Assembly: GCF_003602095.1 (NCBI RefSeq)
Contig: NZ_RAHH01000007.1
Coordinates: 124,001 to 188,000, forward strand
Source of the DNA: Rahnella woolbedingensis
Lineage (GTDB): Bacteria; Pseudomonadota; Gammaproteobacteria; Enterobacterales; Enterobacteriaceae
Length of the DNA: 64,000 nucleotides
Reading direction: 5' to 3'
The notes beneath the pieces were generated by a model. The model was not told the DNA's origin. It saw nothing but the letters and a program-made list of their open reading frames with translations, and ran no database searches. This document shows, piece by piece, positions 18,186 to 27,500 of this stretch. Both the position numbers and the translations under genes were made by a program. Within the stretch, counting starts at the first letter, position 1, and each line of letters opens with the position of its first letter.

Positions 18186-19586
18186 ATGACTACGCATGTA
18201 ATTCCGCAGTCTGTTCCCCACACTAACCGGCAAACCCTGCTGGTCTGTTTTTTAGCCGCGCTGGCAGGCCTGCTTTTCGGTCTGGATATGGGCGTGATCG
18301 CCGGAGCCTTGCCGTTTCTGGCGAAGGAGTTCGGCCTGAACAGCCATCAGCAGGAGATGGTGGTCAGCGTCATGATGCTGGGTGCCGCGCTGGGTGCGCT
18401 GTGCAGCGGCCCGTTATGTTCCCGCCTCGGGCGCAAAAAAACGCTGCTGATCGGCGCAGCGCTTTTTGTTGTCGGATCGGTTGGCTGCGCATTTGCCCCT
18501 GATTTACAGATGCTGGTTATTTCGCGATTCCTGCTCGGTGCCGCCGTAGGTGTCGCCTCCTTCGTCGCGCCACTTTATCTGTCGGAAATCGCGCCTGAGC
18601 ACATTCGTGGCAGCATGATTTCCCTGTATCAGCTAATGATCACCATCGGCATTCTGGCGGCGTTTTTGTCGGATACCGCTTTCAGTCACAGCGGTAACTG
18701 GCGCTGGATGCTGGGGATCATCACTTTCCCGGCGCTGATTTTATTTGCCGGCGTAATGACGCTGCCGGAAAGTCCGCGCTGGCTGATGATGAAAAACAAA
18801 AATGCGCTGGCGCAGAAGGTTCTGATGCTGCTGCGTTCTACCGAAGCAGAAGCACACGCAGAGCTGGAAGCGATCCGCGAGAGTGTGAAGATTACACAGC
18901 GCGGCTGGCAGTTGTTCCGTGCCAACAGCAATTTTCGCCGCACCACCTATCTCGGCGTGCTGTTGCAGTTTATGCAGCAGGTCACCGGCATGACCGTCAT
19001 CATGTATTACGCGCCAAAAATCTTCGCCATCGCTGGTTTTGCCTCCACAGAGCAACAGATGTGGGGAACGGTGATTGCCGGTTTAACCAACGTGCTGGCG
19101 ACCTTTATCGCCATTGGTCTGGTCGACCGCTGGGGACGTAAACCCATTCTCAAACTCGGCTTCTCGGTCATGGCGGTTTGCATGGCGCTGATGGGCTACA
19201 TGTTCTTCATCGGGATCACCAGCCTGGCGCAGCAATATACCGCCGTGACGCTGCTGCTGATTTTCATCACCGGATTTGCCATGAGTGCCGGACCGCTGAT
19301 CTGGGTGCTGTGCTCAGAAATTCAGCCTCTGGCCGGGCGTGATTTCGGTGTGACCTGTTCAACAATGGCCAACTGGATCGCCAACATGATCATCGGCGCC
19401 ACCTTCCTGACCCTGATCGACAACGTCGGCAGCGCAGGCACCTTCTGGCTGTACGCCGGACTGAACGTGCTGTGCATCATTCTTACTCTGCTTTTCGTGC
19501 CTGAAACCAAAAACATTTCGCTGGAAAACATAGAGAAAAACCTGATGGCAGGCCTGCCGCTGAGAAGCATCGGCAGCTCACTCTAA
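18186..19586 (+). CDS. galP: GalP-like sugar:proton symporter
   Basis: A 466-residue MFS sugar porter with 12 membrane spans. It is close to E. coli GalP through much of its length, for example GLLFGLDMGVIAGALPF, APLYLSEIAPEHIRGSM, LLQFMQQVTGMTVIMYYAPK, LVDRWGRKP and VLCSEIQPLAGRDFG. The symbol reflects this similarity; a second, true galP may lie elsewhere in the genome. It should import galactose or a related aldose for the oxidative pathway coded around it. It lies 38 bases after the lactonase gene. Confidence 0.88.
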   Translation: MTTHVIPQSVPHTNRQTLLVCFLAALAGLLFGLDMGVIAGALPFLAKEFGLNSHQQEMVVSVMMLGAALGALCSGPLCSRLGRKKTLLIGAALFVVGSVGCAFAPDLQMLVISRFLLGAAVGVASFVAPLYLSEIAPEHIRGSMISLYQLMITIGILAAFLSDTAFSHSGNWRWMLGIITFPALILFAGVMTLPESPRWLMMKNKNALAQKVLMLLRSTEAEAHAELEAIRESVKITQRGWQLFRANSNFRRTTYLGVLLQFMQQVTGMTVIMYYAPKIFAIAGFASTEQQMWGTVIAGLTNVLATFIAIGLVDRWGRKPILKLGFSVMAVCMALMGYMFFIGITSLAQQYTAVTLLLIFITGFAMSAGPLIWVLCSEIQPLAGRDFGVTCSTMANWIANMIIGATFLTLIDNVGSAGTFWLYAGLNVLCIILTLLFVPETKNISLENIEKNLMAGLPLRSIGSSL

Positions 19587-19594
19587 CTCACCCC

Positions 19595-19614
19595 GCCCCT
19601 CCGGATGGAGGGGC
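19595..19614 (+). terminator. Intra-operon hairpin
   Basis: GCCCCTCC-GGAT-GGAGGGGC is a perfect 8-base G/C stem between the two transporter genes, without a T tract. It more likely tunes message processing or partial termination inside the operon than ends it. Confidence 0.5.
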
Positions 19615-19631
19615 ATTGAGAGGTCAGAAAA

Positions 19632-21002
19632 ATGGCATCTTTAAAGCCTGAAGATAAGGTCAGCGCGGTGTACAGCAAGATAACCCGTCGCCTGATCCCG
19701 TTTTTGATCCTGTGCTATTTCTTCGCTTATCTGGATCGCGTCAACATCGGGTTTGCCAAACTGCACATGCAGGATGCGCTGAATTTCAGTGATACGGTTT
19801 ACGGCCTCGGTGCCGGGATCTTCTTCATCGGTTATTTCCTGTTTGAACTGCCGAGCAACCTGATGATGCAGCGCTTCGGCCCGCGTTTCTGGATTGCCCG
19901 CATCATGATCAGCTGGGCCGTTTTGTCGGCGGCGATGATCTTCGTGAAAACCCCGACGCAATTTTACGTGCTGCGCTTTCTGCTCGGCGTCGCCGAAGCG
20001 GGCTTTTTCCCCGGCATCGTGTTCTATCTGACACTGTGGTTCCCGTCGTGGCGTTCGGCGCGCACGCTGGGGCTGTTCATTCTGGTCACCCCGCTTTCCA
20101 CTATCGTGGGCAGTCCGCTTTCCGGCTATATCCTCAAAGCCTTTGAAGGCGTCGACGGCCTGCACAACTGGCAATGGCTGTTTCTGGTGGAAGCCATTCC
20201 GTCTTTCCTGCTGGCCTTCGTCGTCCTCAAATATCTCGATAACGACGTCAAATCAGCCCGCTGGCTGACCGCGGAAGAAAAACAGATTGTGGCAGACGAT
20301 CTGGAAACCGATCGTCAGCGCAGTCTGGCCGCCAATGCCGGTAAGCCGCCGCAAAGCCTGAAACTGATGTTCAGGAACGGCTACGTCTGGCTGCTGGCGC
20401 TGATCTTCTTCAGCTTCAATATCGGTTATTACGGCATCAATTTCTGGCTGCCGTCGATTATCAAATCCTCCGGCGTCACCGATGATTTCCACATCGGCCT
20501 GCTCGCCGCCCTGCCTTACGTCTTCGGCGCCCTCTTTATGGTGTGGAACAGCCGCCACTCCGATTTACGCTGCGAGCGCCGCTGGCACATCGCCATTCCG
20601 GCCATTATCGGCGCCGTGGGGCTGAGCCTCAGCGCGTATTGCAGCGGATCAACGGTGTGGATGATGGCCTGGATTTGCCTGGCAATGTCCGGAACGCTGG
20701 CGCTGATCCCCACCTACATCAGCCTGCCCGGCACGCTGCTTTCCGGCACGGCTGCAGCGGCAGGCATCGCTCTGGTTAACTCGGTCGGCAATCTGGCGGG
20801 CTTCTTCGGCCCGACCGTGCTCGGCTGGCTGAAAGACAACACCGGCAGCACCAATTCCGGCCTGTATATTCTCGCCGCGTTCCTGCTGCTGTGTGCCCCA
20901 TTGATATTTTTATTACCAGCAAGACTGGTTAATCCCCGTCGCAGCCCTGAAACACCGGCTGGAACCGACGTCGAATCATCATTAAAAAGAGGCAGTTTAT
21001 GA
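19632..21002 (+). CDS. ACS-family MFS transporter (sugar-acid type)
   Basis: A 456-residue anion:cation symporter-family protein with 12 spans. Signatures are [17 protein letters not shown] in helix 1, [15 protein letters not shown], and [14 protein letters not shown]. Relatives carry aldonates, tartrate, rhamnonate or phthalate. In this operon it probably imports the acid (galactonate-like) directly, while the GalP-like protein imports the aldose, so the pathway could be entered at two points. Its stop overlaps the dehydratase start by 4 bases. Confidence 0.86.
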   Translation: MASLKPEDKVSAVYSKITRRLIPFLILCYFFAYLDRVNIGFAKLHMQDALNFSDTVYGLGAGIFFIGYFLFELPSNLMMQRFGPRFWIARIMISWAVLSAAMIFVKTPTQFYVLRFLLGVAEAGFFPGIVFYLTLWFPSWRSARTLGLFILVTPLSTIVGSPLSGYILKAFEGVDGLHNWQWLFLVEAIPSFLLAFVVLKYLDNDVKSARWLTAEEKQIVADDLETDRQRSLAANAGKPPQSLKLMFRNGYVWLLALIFFSFNIGYYGINFWLPSIIKSSGVTDDFHIGLLAALPYVFGALFMVWNSRHSDLRCERRWHIAIPAIIGAVGLSLSAYCSGSTVWMMAWICLAMSGTLALIPTYISLPGTLLSGTAAAAGIALVNSVGNLAGFFGPTVLGWLKDNTGSTNSGLYILAAFLLLCAPLIFLLPARLVNPRRSPETPAGTDVESSLKRGSL

Positions 21003-22714
21003 GTGGATGTGGCAATGGTTGTGGTACCTGCGGTGGTGATGACCACTTTAATCCGGTACTGAGCGGAGATGACGGCGCGCTCAAACGTGCGCTGTACAAA
21101 TCCATGGGGCATACCGACGAACAGTTGCGCCGGCCGGTGATTGCTGTGGTGAACAGTTACACCAACGCCACCGCCGGGCACGCCAATCTCAATGAGCTGA
21201 CTGCCGAAGTGCTGAAAGGGATCGACGAAGCGGGCGGCGTCGGCATGGTATTCGGCACCATCGCGCCGTGTGACGGCATCGCCGAAGGCCATCTGGGGAT
21301 GCGCTATATTCTGGCCGCCCGCGAAGTGATCGCCAGTTCTATTGAAGTCATGATGCGCGCCCACCGTTTCGACGGCATGGTGCTGCTCGGCTCCTGCGAC
21401 AAAATTGTCCCGGCCATGCTGATGGCGGCGGCTCGTCTGGATATTCCCGCCATAATGGTTAACGGCGGCCCGATGTATCCGGCGCACTATAAGGGCAAAG
21501 ACTGGGACGGCAACATCGTGACCGAAGCCATCGGTTGGAAAAGACGCGGCGAAATCGATGAGGCGGAATTTCGTCATATCGAAGATATCGCCGAGCCGGG
21601 TCCGGGCTCCTGCACCATGTACGGCACGGCCAACACCATGTGCTGTATTGCCGAAGTGCTGGGCATGAGTTTACCGGGCAGCAGTACGTTGCCGGCGATT
21701 TCGAAAGAACGCCGCGAGTGTGCTTTTGTCACTGGTCAGACGGCGGTGGATCTGGTGAAACGCGGCGTGAATGCGCGGCAGATCATCACGCCGGAATCCA
21801 TCCGCAACGCCATGGTTTATCTGCTGGCTACCGGGGGTTCTACCAACGCGATTCTGCATTTGCAGGCCATTTATTATGAAGCGGAATACGGCCATCTGCC
21901 GCTGTCGGAGTTCGATAAACTCAGTCACCACGTGCCGCTGGTCGCCGCGCTGTATCCGGCTTCTGAATACGACATGATTGATTTCTGGGAAGCCGGTGGC
22001 GTGCCTGCGGTAGAAAAAGAAATCAGTGCGCTGATGAACCTCAGTTCGCTGACCGTCAGCGGCAAAACCAAAGCCGAATGGCTGGAAGAAGCAGCGAAAA
22101 CCCGTCGTCCTGAAGTGATCCACTCGCTGGCCATTCCGGTGCGTAACGAAGCGGGTGTCGCCGTGCTGCACGGCAACATTTCGCCGCTCGGATGCGTAGT
22201 AAAACCGGCTGCCGTACCGGAAAATTTGATGATTTTCAGCGGTCCGGCGGTGGTATTTAACAGCGAACAGGAATCGGTAGACGCCATTCTTTCCGGCGAA
22301 ATTGCGCCGGGAAGTACGCTGGTGCTGCGTTATGAAGGCCCGAAAGGCGGACCGGGCATGCCGGAAATGTACAAGCCGATGAAATGTCTGGAAGGGATGG
22401 GGCTGTCTGACAGCTGTGCGCTGATCACCGACGGGCGTTTTTCCGGCTCAAACCGCGGGCTGTTTGTCGGGCATATTTCACCGGAAGCCAGCGATGGCGG
22501 CGATCTGGCGCTGATAGAAGATGGCGACATCATCACTATCAACATTCCGACGCGTGAGCTGACCCTTAACGTCAGCCCGCAAATCCTGGCCGAACGCCGC
22601 AAACATTGGGTGCCGGTTGAAAAACAAGTTCCGCGCGGGTTCCTGCGTTTGTACCGCCGCTGGGCACTGCCTGCGGCACAGGGCGCGGTATTAGCTGACC
22701 GCGACGAGGAATAA
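20999..22714 (+). CDS. IlvD/Edd-family sugar-acid dehydratase with Cys-rich N-terminus
   Basis: A 571-residue Fe-S dehydratase. The three expected cluster cysteines are present: Cys91 (APCDG), Cys133 (GSCDK, followed by the conserved Lys135) and Cys205 ([13 protein letters not shown]). The pattern is nearer 6-phosphogluconate dehydratase than DHAD, but the operon argues for an unphosphorylated aldonate such as galactonate. It would replace the enolase-type DgoD of E. coli, giving 2-keto-3-deoxygalactonate for DgoK. Unusually, the first 13 residues hold three more cysteines in a CX3CX2C arrangement (Cys4, Cys8, Cys11). Its start overlaps the upstream transporter gene, and the next gene follows after 2 bases. 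Confidence 0.88.
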   Translation: MSGCGNGCGTCGGDDHFNPVLSGDDGALKRALYKSMGHTDEQLRRPVIAVVNSYTNATAGHANLNELTAEVLKGIDEAGGVGMVFGTIAPCDGIAEGHLGMRYILAAREVIASSIEVMMRAHRFDGMVLLGSCDKIVPAMLMAAARLDIPAIMVNGGPMYPAHYKGKDWDGNIVTEAIGWKRRGEIDEAEFRHIEDIAEPGPGSCTMYGTANTMCCIAEVLGMSLPGSSTLPAISKERRECAFVTGQTAVDLVKRGVNARQIITPESIRNAMVYLLATGGSTNAILHLQAIYYEAEYGHLPLSEFDKLSHHVPLVAALYPASEYDMIDFWEAGGVPAVEKEISALMNLSSLTVSGKTKAEWLEEAAKTRRPEVIHSLAIPVRNEAGVAVLHGNISPLGCVVKPAAVPENLMIFSGPAVVFNSEQESVDAILSGEIAPGSTLVLRYEGPKGGPGMPEMYKPMKCLEGMGLSDSCALITDGRFSGSNRGLFVGHISPEASDGGDLALIEDGDIITINIPTRELTLNVSPQILAERRKHWVPVEKQVPRGFLRLYRRWALPAAQGAVLADRDEE

Positions 22715-22716
22715 TC

Positions 22717-23613
22717 ATGTACACATCTTCCGATATTTGCGGCGTAAATCCCATCGCCGCACTGCCTTTCACCGCACAGGGTGAGCTGGATTACACCAGC
22801 TTTGACCGCATGCTCGGCCATCTGGCAGCCACCGGCATTCAGGGGCTGACCCTGTTTGGCATCGCCAGTGAATTTCCTAAACTCGAAGACAGCGAGCGGT
22901 TACGGCTTGCCGATCAGTTTATCGCCAGCCTGAGCGGGACCGGCGTGTTCCGCGCCATGTCTGTCACCGATCACAGTACAGAAGTAGCGGTAAAACGGGC
23001 GCGGGATTATCAAAAGCGCGGCGCCGACGCGCTGATGCTGCTACCGCCGTTTTTCCTGCAACCGGATGCGGCGGCGATTTCCCACCACATCTTTTCGGTG
23101 CTGGAGGCGGTGGATATTCCGGTGATGGTGCAGTACGCGCCGGGTGAAACCGGTCTGGCTATTACGCCAGAACAGCTTGGCGAAGTGGCGGCCCGTTACC
23201 CGCATGCGGTGTTTAAAATTGAGTGCAATCCGCCAGTGGATTACACCCGTGAGTTTTTGAAACGTGCGCCGCAGGCCAGCGTTCTGAACGGTTATGCCGG
23301 TCTGTATATGCTGGAAATGCTGGCGGCAGGCGGAAAAGGCGTGATGCCGGGCTGCTCTTTCAGCGAAATTTATGTGCAGATTTATCACCTATGGCAGACG
23401 GGGAAACAGCAGGAAGCACAGGCGCTGCACGGGAAATTACTGCCGTGGATCCGCCGCTGGATGACGCACTGCGAGTACATCATTCAGGTGGAGAAAACCA
23501 TTTTGTACAAACGCGGGATTATCTCAACAGAATACTGTCGCCATCCGGGCTGGACGCTGACAGCGGAAGATAGCGAGGCGATCGACACCTTTATCATGGA
23601 ATTTTCACTTTAA
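22717..23613 (+). CDS. DapA/NAL-family class I aldolase
   Basis: A 298-residue TIM-barrel lyase. The catalytic Tyr140 (MVQYAPGETG) and Schiff-base Lys167 (VFKIECNPP) of the dihydrodipicolinate synthase / N-acetylneuraminate lyase family are both present. In a sugar-acid operon the likely reaction is cleavage (or a dehydratase reaction) of a 2-keto-3-deoxy acid without prior phosphorylation, which would bypass DgoK and DgoA. The true substrate is open. It lies 2 bases after the dehydratase gene and 15 before the SDR gene. Confidence 0.85.
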   Translation: MYTSSDICGVNPIAALPFTAQGELDYTSFDRMLGHLAATGIQGLTLFGIASEFPKLEDSERLRLADQFIASLSGTGVFRAMSVTDHSTEVAVKRARDYQKRGADALMLLPPFFLQPDAAAISHHIFSVLEAVDIPVMVQYAPGETGLAITPEQLGEVAARYPHAVFKIECNPPVDYTREFLKRAPQASVLNGYAGLYMLEMLAAGGKGVMPGCSFSEIYVQIYHLWQTGKQQEAQALHGKLLPWIRRWMTHCEYIIQVEKTILYKRGIISTEYCRHPGWTLTAEDSEAIDTFIMEFSL

Positions 23614-23628
23614 CGTTGCGGAGTTTTT

Positions 23629-24402
23629 ATGACTACCACGCTCAAATTTCCACGCATTGTGCTCGTGACCGGCGCCAGCCAGGGGATCGGTCATGCCATT
23701 GCGAGCACTTTTCTTAGTCACGGCGATATCGTGATTGGCTGCGCCTTTTCGTCCCCCGAAAAGGCTCCCCATGCGCAAAAATTGCAGGAACAGTATCCGG
23801 AACACTTCTTTTACTATTCCGTCGATATGACCCAAACGGCGTCCATCGCCAGCTTCATCAGCGAGGTGGAATCCCGCTTCGGGCGGCTGGATGTACTGGT
23901 TTCTAACGCCGGTAAAAACGTCTTCAAGGGCATTGATTGTGAGCTGGAAGACTGGCACCACAATCTCGACCTGAACCTGCGATCTCACTGGTATATCGCC
24001 AAATGCTGTCGCCCGATGCTGGAAAAATCTCGCGGCGTGATCCTGGTCATGACCTCCAATCATGCGTTTTCCACCATGCCGGGCTGTGCGCCGTATAACA
24101 TTACCAAGCGCGCCCTGCTTTCACTGGTACAAAGCCTGACCATCGAATGGGGACCGGCTATCCGTACCGTGGGTATCGCTCCCGGATTTATCGACACGGC
24201 AGGTAATCAGGTATGGTTTGATTCCCATAACGACGGCGAAGTCGCGCGTCAGGAAACTATCCGCAAACATCCGGTCGGGCGCATCGGCACGCCGGAAGAA
24301 GTGGGCGAACTCTACCTGTATCTGGCTAGTCCGGTCGCCGGATTTATTGCCGGAACCACCATTGTGATGGATGGCGGACGCAGTGCCTTAATGCAGGATT
24401 AA
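23629..24402 (+). CDS. Short-chain dehydrogenase/reductase, probable sugar dehydrogenase
   Basis: A 257-residue classical SDR with a complete active site: NAD(P)-binding TGASQGIG at 14-21, NAG at 93-95, catalytic Ser143, Tyr156 and Lys160 (YNITK), and the C-terminal IAGTTIVMDGG. It is the last gene of the dgoK operon. The operon already codes for a lactonase, so oxidation of an aldose such as galactose to its lactone is the most economical role. Other sugar or keto-acid substrates are possible. Confidence 0.85.
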   Translation: MTTTLKFPRIVLVTGASQGIGHAIASTFLSHGDIVIGCAFSSPEKAPHAQKLQEQYPEHFFYYSVDMTQTASIASFISEVESRFGRLDVLVSNAGKNVFKGIDCELEDWHHNLDLNLRSHWYIAKCCRPMLEKSRGVILVMTSNHAFSTMPGCAPYNITKRALLSLVQSLTIEWGPAIRTVGIAPGFIDTAGNQVWFDSHNDGEVARQETIRKHPVGRIGTPEEVGELYLYLASPVAGFIAGTTIVMDGGRSALMQD

Positions 24403-24411
24403 TGCATCCTG

Positions 24412-24434
24412 GTGCCCTGCTTTCGTCAGGGCAC
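24412..24434 (+). terminator. Probable operon-end hairpin
   Basis: GTGCCCTG-7 bases-CAGGGCAC is a perfect 8-base stem 10 bases after the SDR stop. The following bases (ATTCTC) are only weakly T-rich. Confidence 0.6.
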
Positions 24435-24508
24435 ATTCTCAGCGTCGCGCTTTTTCATCTCCTGCTAGACTTTTGGTCTTAACCTCAGAAAAAGATGCGG
24501 AGAATGTC

Positions 24509-25354
24509 ATGTCAGAACAGTATCAGCCACCGAAAGTCTGGACCTGGAACAAAGACGAAGTCAGCAAGTTCTCGAACATCAACCGCCCGATAGCGGGCCC
24601 GACACATGAGAAAACGCTGCCGGTCGGTAAACACCCGCTTCAGCTGTATTCTCTTGGCACACCCAACGGCCAGAAAGTGACGATCCTGCTGGAAGAGTTA
24701 CTGGAACTGGGCATCAGCGGTGCGGAATACGACGCCTTTATCATCCGTATCAACGAAGGCGATCAGTTCTCCAGCGGCTTTGTTGGCGTTAACCCGAACT
24801 CAAAAATTCCGGCCCTTTTGGATAACTCCGCCACGCCACCGATCCGCGTGTTTGAATCGGGCAATATCCTGCTGTATCTGGCCGAAAAATTTGGCAAGTT
24901 CCTTCCCAAAGATCTGGCCGGACGCACTGAAACCCTGAACTGGTTGTTCTGGCTGCAAGGCTCCGCGCCTTATCTGGGCGGCGGTTTCGGACATTTTTAT
25001 CATTACGCGCCGGTGAAAATCGAATACGCCATTAACCGATTTACGATGGAAGCCAAACGTCAGCTCGATGTGCTGGATCGCCAGCTGGCAGAGCATCGTT
25101 TCATCGCCGGTGAGGAATACACCATTGCCGATATCGCCATTTTCACCTGGTACGGCAGTTTGGCGCAGGGTGGCTTGTATGAATCCGCCGAGTTCCTCGA
25201 CATCAAATCCTATAAGCATTTCCAGCGCTGGGCCGCTGATATCGCCAGCCGTCCGGCGGTGAAACGTGGCCGAATTGTCAACCGCACCTGGGGTGACGAA
25301 CAGCTGGCAGAACGCCACGATGCCTCTGATTTCGACGGCGTGCTGAAGTCGTAA
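24509..25354 (+). CDS. yghU: Glutathione transferase-like disulfide-bond oxidoreductase YghU
   Basis: A 281-residue GST-fold protein close to E. coli YghU, a Nu-class enzyme that binds two glutathiones and reduces organic disulfides and hydroperoxides. The thioredoxin-like domain shows LPVGKHPLQLYSLGTPNG and VNPNSKIPAL. The helical domain shows GGGFGHFYHYAPVKIEYA and PAVKRGRIVNRT. The start was set at ATG 24509, preceded by GCGGAG, rather than the in-frame upstream codon at 24473. It is convergent with yghX across a strong terminator. Confidence 0.94.
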   Translation: MSEQYQPPKVWTWNKDEVSKFSNINRPIAGPTHEKTLPVGKHPLQLYSLGTPNGQKVTILLEELLELGISGAEYDAFIIRINEGDQFSSGFVGVNPNSKIPALLDNSATPPIRVFESGNILLYLAEKFGKFLPKDLAGRTETLNWLFWLQGSAPYLGGGFGHFYHYAPVKIEYAINRFTMEAKRQLDVLDRQLAEHRFIAGEEYTIADIAIFTWYGSLAQGGLYESAEFLDIKSYKHFQRWAADIASRPAVKRGRIVNRTWGDEQLAERHDASDFDGVLKS

Positions 25355-25370
25355 CAGACTGACAGCCGAT

Positions 25371-25405
25371 AAAAAAGGGCGGGATTTTGCGATCCCGCCC
25401 TTTTT
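25371..25405. terminator. Bidirectional Rho-independent terminator
   Basis: An A6 run, a 9-base perfect stem (GGGCGGGAT / ATCCCGCCC) with a 6-base loop, and a T5 run serve both the rightward yghU and the leftward yghX messages. Confidence 0.93.
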
Positions 25406-25419
25406 GCGTTTCTGGACTT

Positions 25420-26325
25420 TTATGCGCTTTCGGTCTGCGGATCGAGATACTTTCTGAACCAGGCAATGGTTCTTTCCCATGCTAAGTCTGCTGCCGCTTT
25501 GTCATAACGCGGTGTCGAATCATTGTGGAAACCGTGATTCACGCCGGGATAAATATGCGCCTCATAGACTTTATTATGGGCTTTCAGCGCGGCCTCATAC
25601 GCAGGCCAGCCTTCGGTAATCGGTTTATCCAGCTCGGCGTAATGCAGCAATAACGGCGCTTTGATACGCGGCACATCTTCAGCTTTTGGCTGACGGCCAT
25701 AAAAAGGCACCGCCGCAGCCAGCTCCGGATACGCCACCGCCGCCGCATTGGCCACGCCGCCGCCGTAACAAAAACCGGTGATCCCCACTTTGCCGGTCGC
25801 CGTTTTGTGGTGCATCAGAAACTCAACGGCAGCAAAAAAGTCATTCATCAGCTTGGCTGGATCAACCTTTTGTTGCAGCTCACGCCCTTTTTCATCATTG
25901 CCCGGATAACCGCCGACAGAACTCAGGCCGTCCGGCGCCAGCGCGACAAATCCGGCCTTCGCCACCCGCCGCGCCACGTCTTCAATATAAGGATTCAGCC
26001 CGCGATTTTCATGCACCACCACGACGCCGGGCGCTTTGCCTGCTAATTTGGCCGGACGTACCAGATACGCCCGCACACTGCCGTGCCCCTGCGGCGACGG
26101 GTACTGAATATATTGTGCCACGATATCCGGATCGGTGAATTCCACCTGTTCGGCGTAGGCATAATTGGGGGTCATCAGCGTGGTCAGCGCGGCGAGGGAC
26201 AATCCGCCCGCGACAAATTTTGCAGAGAGATCGAGAAATTCTCGTTTGGTCATTTTGCCGTGTACGTAGAAATCAAAATATTCGAGGAGTTCAGGCGGGA
26301 AATCTTTAGCTGTCATTCGCGTCAT
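25420..26325 (-). CDS. yghX: Dienelactone hydrolase family protein YghX
   Basis: A 301-residue alpha/beta hydrolase. The start is at ATG 26325, because GGAG lies 8 bases upstream. The DLH features are the nucleophile Cys in GFCYGGG, VVVHENRGLNPYIED, and the His in YPGVNHGFHND. Before the enzyme domain there is a hydrophobic stretch (FVAGGLSLAALTTL) preceded by TKREFL and followed by AYA, resembling a Tat-type export signal with Lys-Arg in place of Arg-Arg. E. coli YghX has a similar N-terminus. Location (anchored or periplasmic) is therefore uncertain. The natural substrate is unknown. Confidence 0.88.
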   Translation of the reverse strand: MTRMTAKDFPPELLEYFDFYVHGKMTKREFLDLSAKFVAGGLSLAALTTLMTPNYAYAEQVEFTDPDIVAQYIQYPSPQGHGSVRAYLVRPAKLAGKAPGVVVVHENRGLNPYIEDVARRVAKAGFVALAPDGLSSVGGYPGNDEKGRELQQKVDPAKLMNDFFAAVEFLMHHKTATGKVGITGFCYGGGVANAAAVAYPELAAAVPFYGRQPKAEDVPRIKAPLLLHYAELDKPITEGWPAYEAALKAHNKVYEAHIYPGVNHGFHNDSTPRYDKAAADLAWERTIAWFRKYLDPQTESA

Positions 26326-26476
26326 TTTCAGGCTCCGTTCCATGCAAAAGAAGCATAAATAATGGCCTGATTTTGGCGATTTTGTAAACTGATTGTGAAA
26401 TTGACCGCCAATCCCGCCCCGCTCAGACACTTTTGACGGCTGAGAATGCTAAACTACAGCGCAAAATGGAGGAGCA

Positions 26477-27457
26477 ATGAAAATACATTTCATCGAGTGG
26501 AACTCAGAATACGAACGGATGATGACGTCAGCACTGAAAAAAGAATTTAATGTGCATACGATTTATAACGTCAACAAACACTATAAATCTGTTCGTGCTT
26601 TATTGCCCGGGAAGCACCTGAAACGCTGGCATCAGCGGCTGCACTCCTCCATCAAATTCCGCCACATCGCGAAAGACGATATCGTTATTTGTAACGGTTA
26701 CAGCGCTTTTTTGATGCTGGATTTCCTTGCCCTGCTGAGTTGCAAAAAAATACTGGTGCTGCGCGATTCGGTCGCTGCCCTGACGGCGAAAAGACGCAGG
26801 TTAAAATTACTTGCTGATGACGAGATTTATCTCGACAGAGCAACACCCGTTTTTGATGTTATTTATAGTTTTGATCCCGAGGATTGCAGGAAATACAACC
26901 TGTCCTATGTCAGTCAGTTTTTACCGTTCACCCGCAATGACATTGCTGCGCAAGCGGCTGAGCCGGTAAACGCTCCGACAGAACATTCATGCTTTTATGT
27001 CGGGGGTTATGATGATTACCGGGCAGGTCTGATTAATGATCTGGCGCCGGTATTGCAAGAAAACCACTGCCAGCCGGACTTTTATCTGGTGGGAGGGGAC
27101 GCGGAAAATCCGAATTACCCCGCCTGCTGCATCAATGAAAAACTCAGTTATCAGCAAAATATCGGGAAACTGAAACGCGCCACTGTCGTGCTGGAAATGA
27201 ATAAACCGGGTCAAAGCGGACTAACACTGCGCGCGCTGGAAGCGATGGCTTTCAATAAAAAACTGATTACTAATAATGCTTCGATAAAAGATCATGATTT
27301 TTATCATCCCGACAAAATCTTTATCTGGGGAGAAGATGACCGCAACAGCATGAGCCATTTTTTGTCATCTGAGCATCAGAAAACTGACCCGACTTTGCTG
27401 GAAATTTATTGCGCCGACGGCATGCTGAAATCATTGACCGGAAATGCAGTAGAATAA
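26477..27457 (+). CDS. Orphan glycosyltransferase-like protein (GT-B type)
   Basis: A 326-residue protein with an early MKIHFIEWNSEYERM strand and a C-terminal pattern PGQSGLTLRALEAMAFNKKLITNN (residues about 240-263). That pattern fits the donor-binding half of GT-B glycosyltransferases, with Glu in the LEAMAF helix. No signal peptide or membrane span is seen. GGAGGAGC precedes ATG 26477. It stands alone, with no polysaccharide genes nearby, although relatives usually sit in LPS or capsule loci. Function is inferred only at the fold level. Confidence 0.6.
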   Translation: MKIHFIEWNSEYERMMTSALKKEFNVHTIYNVNKHYKSVRALLPGKHLKRWHQRLHSSIKFRHIAKDDIVICNGYSAFLMLDFLALLSCKKILVLRDSVAALTAKRRRLKLLADDEIYLDRATPVFDVIYSFDPEDCRKYNLSYVSQFLPFTRNDIAAQAAEPVNAPTEHSCFYVGGYDDYRAGLINDLAPVLQENHCQPDFYLVGGDAENPNYPACCINEKLSYQQNIGKLKRATVVLEMNKPGQSGLTLRALEAMAFNKKLITNNASIKDHDFYHPDKIFIWGEDDRNSMSHFLSSEHQKTDPTLLEIYCADGMLKSLTGNAVE

Positions 27458-27500
27458 AATTTATACCTGCCAACCTAACCGCGCAGCAAAAGGAGACACA

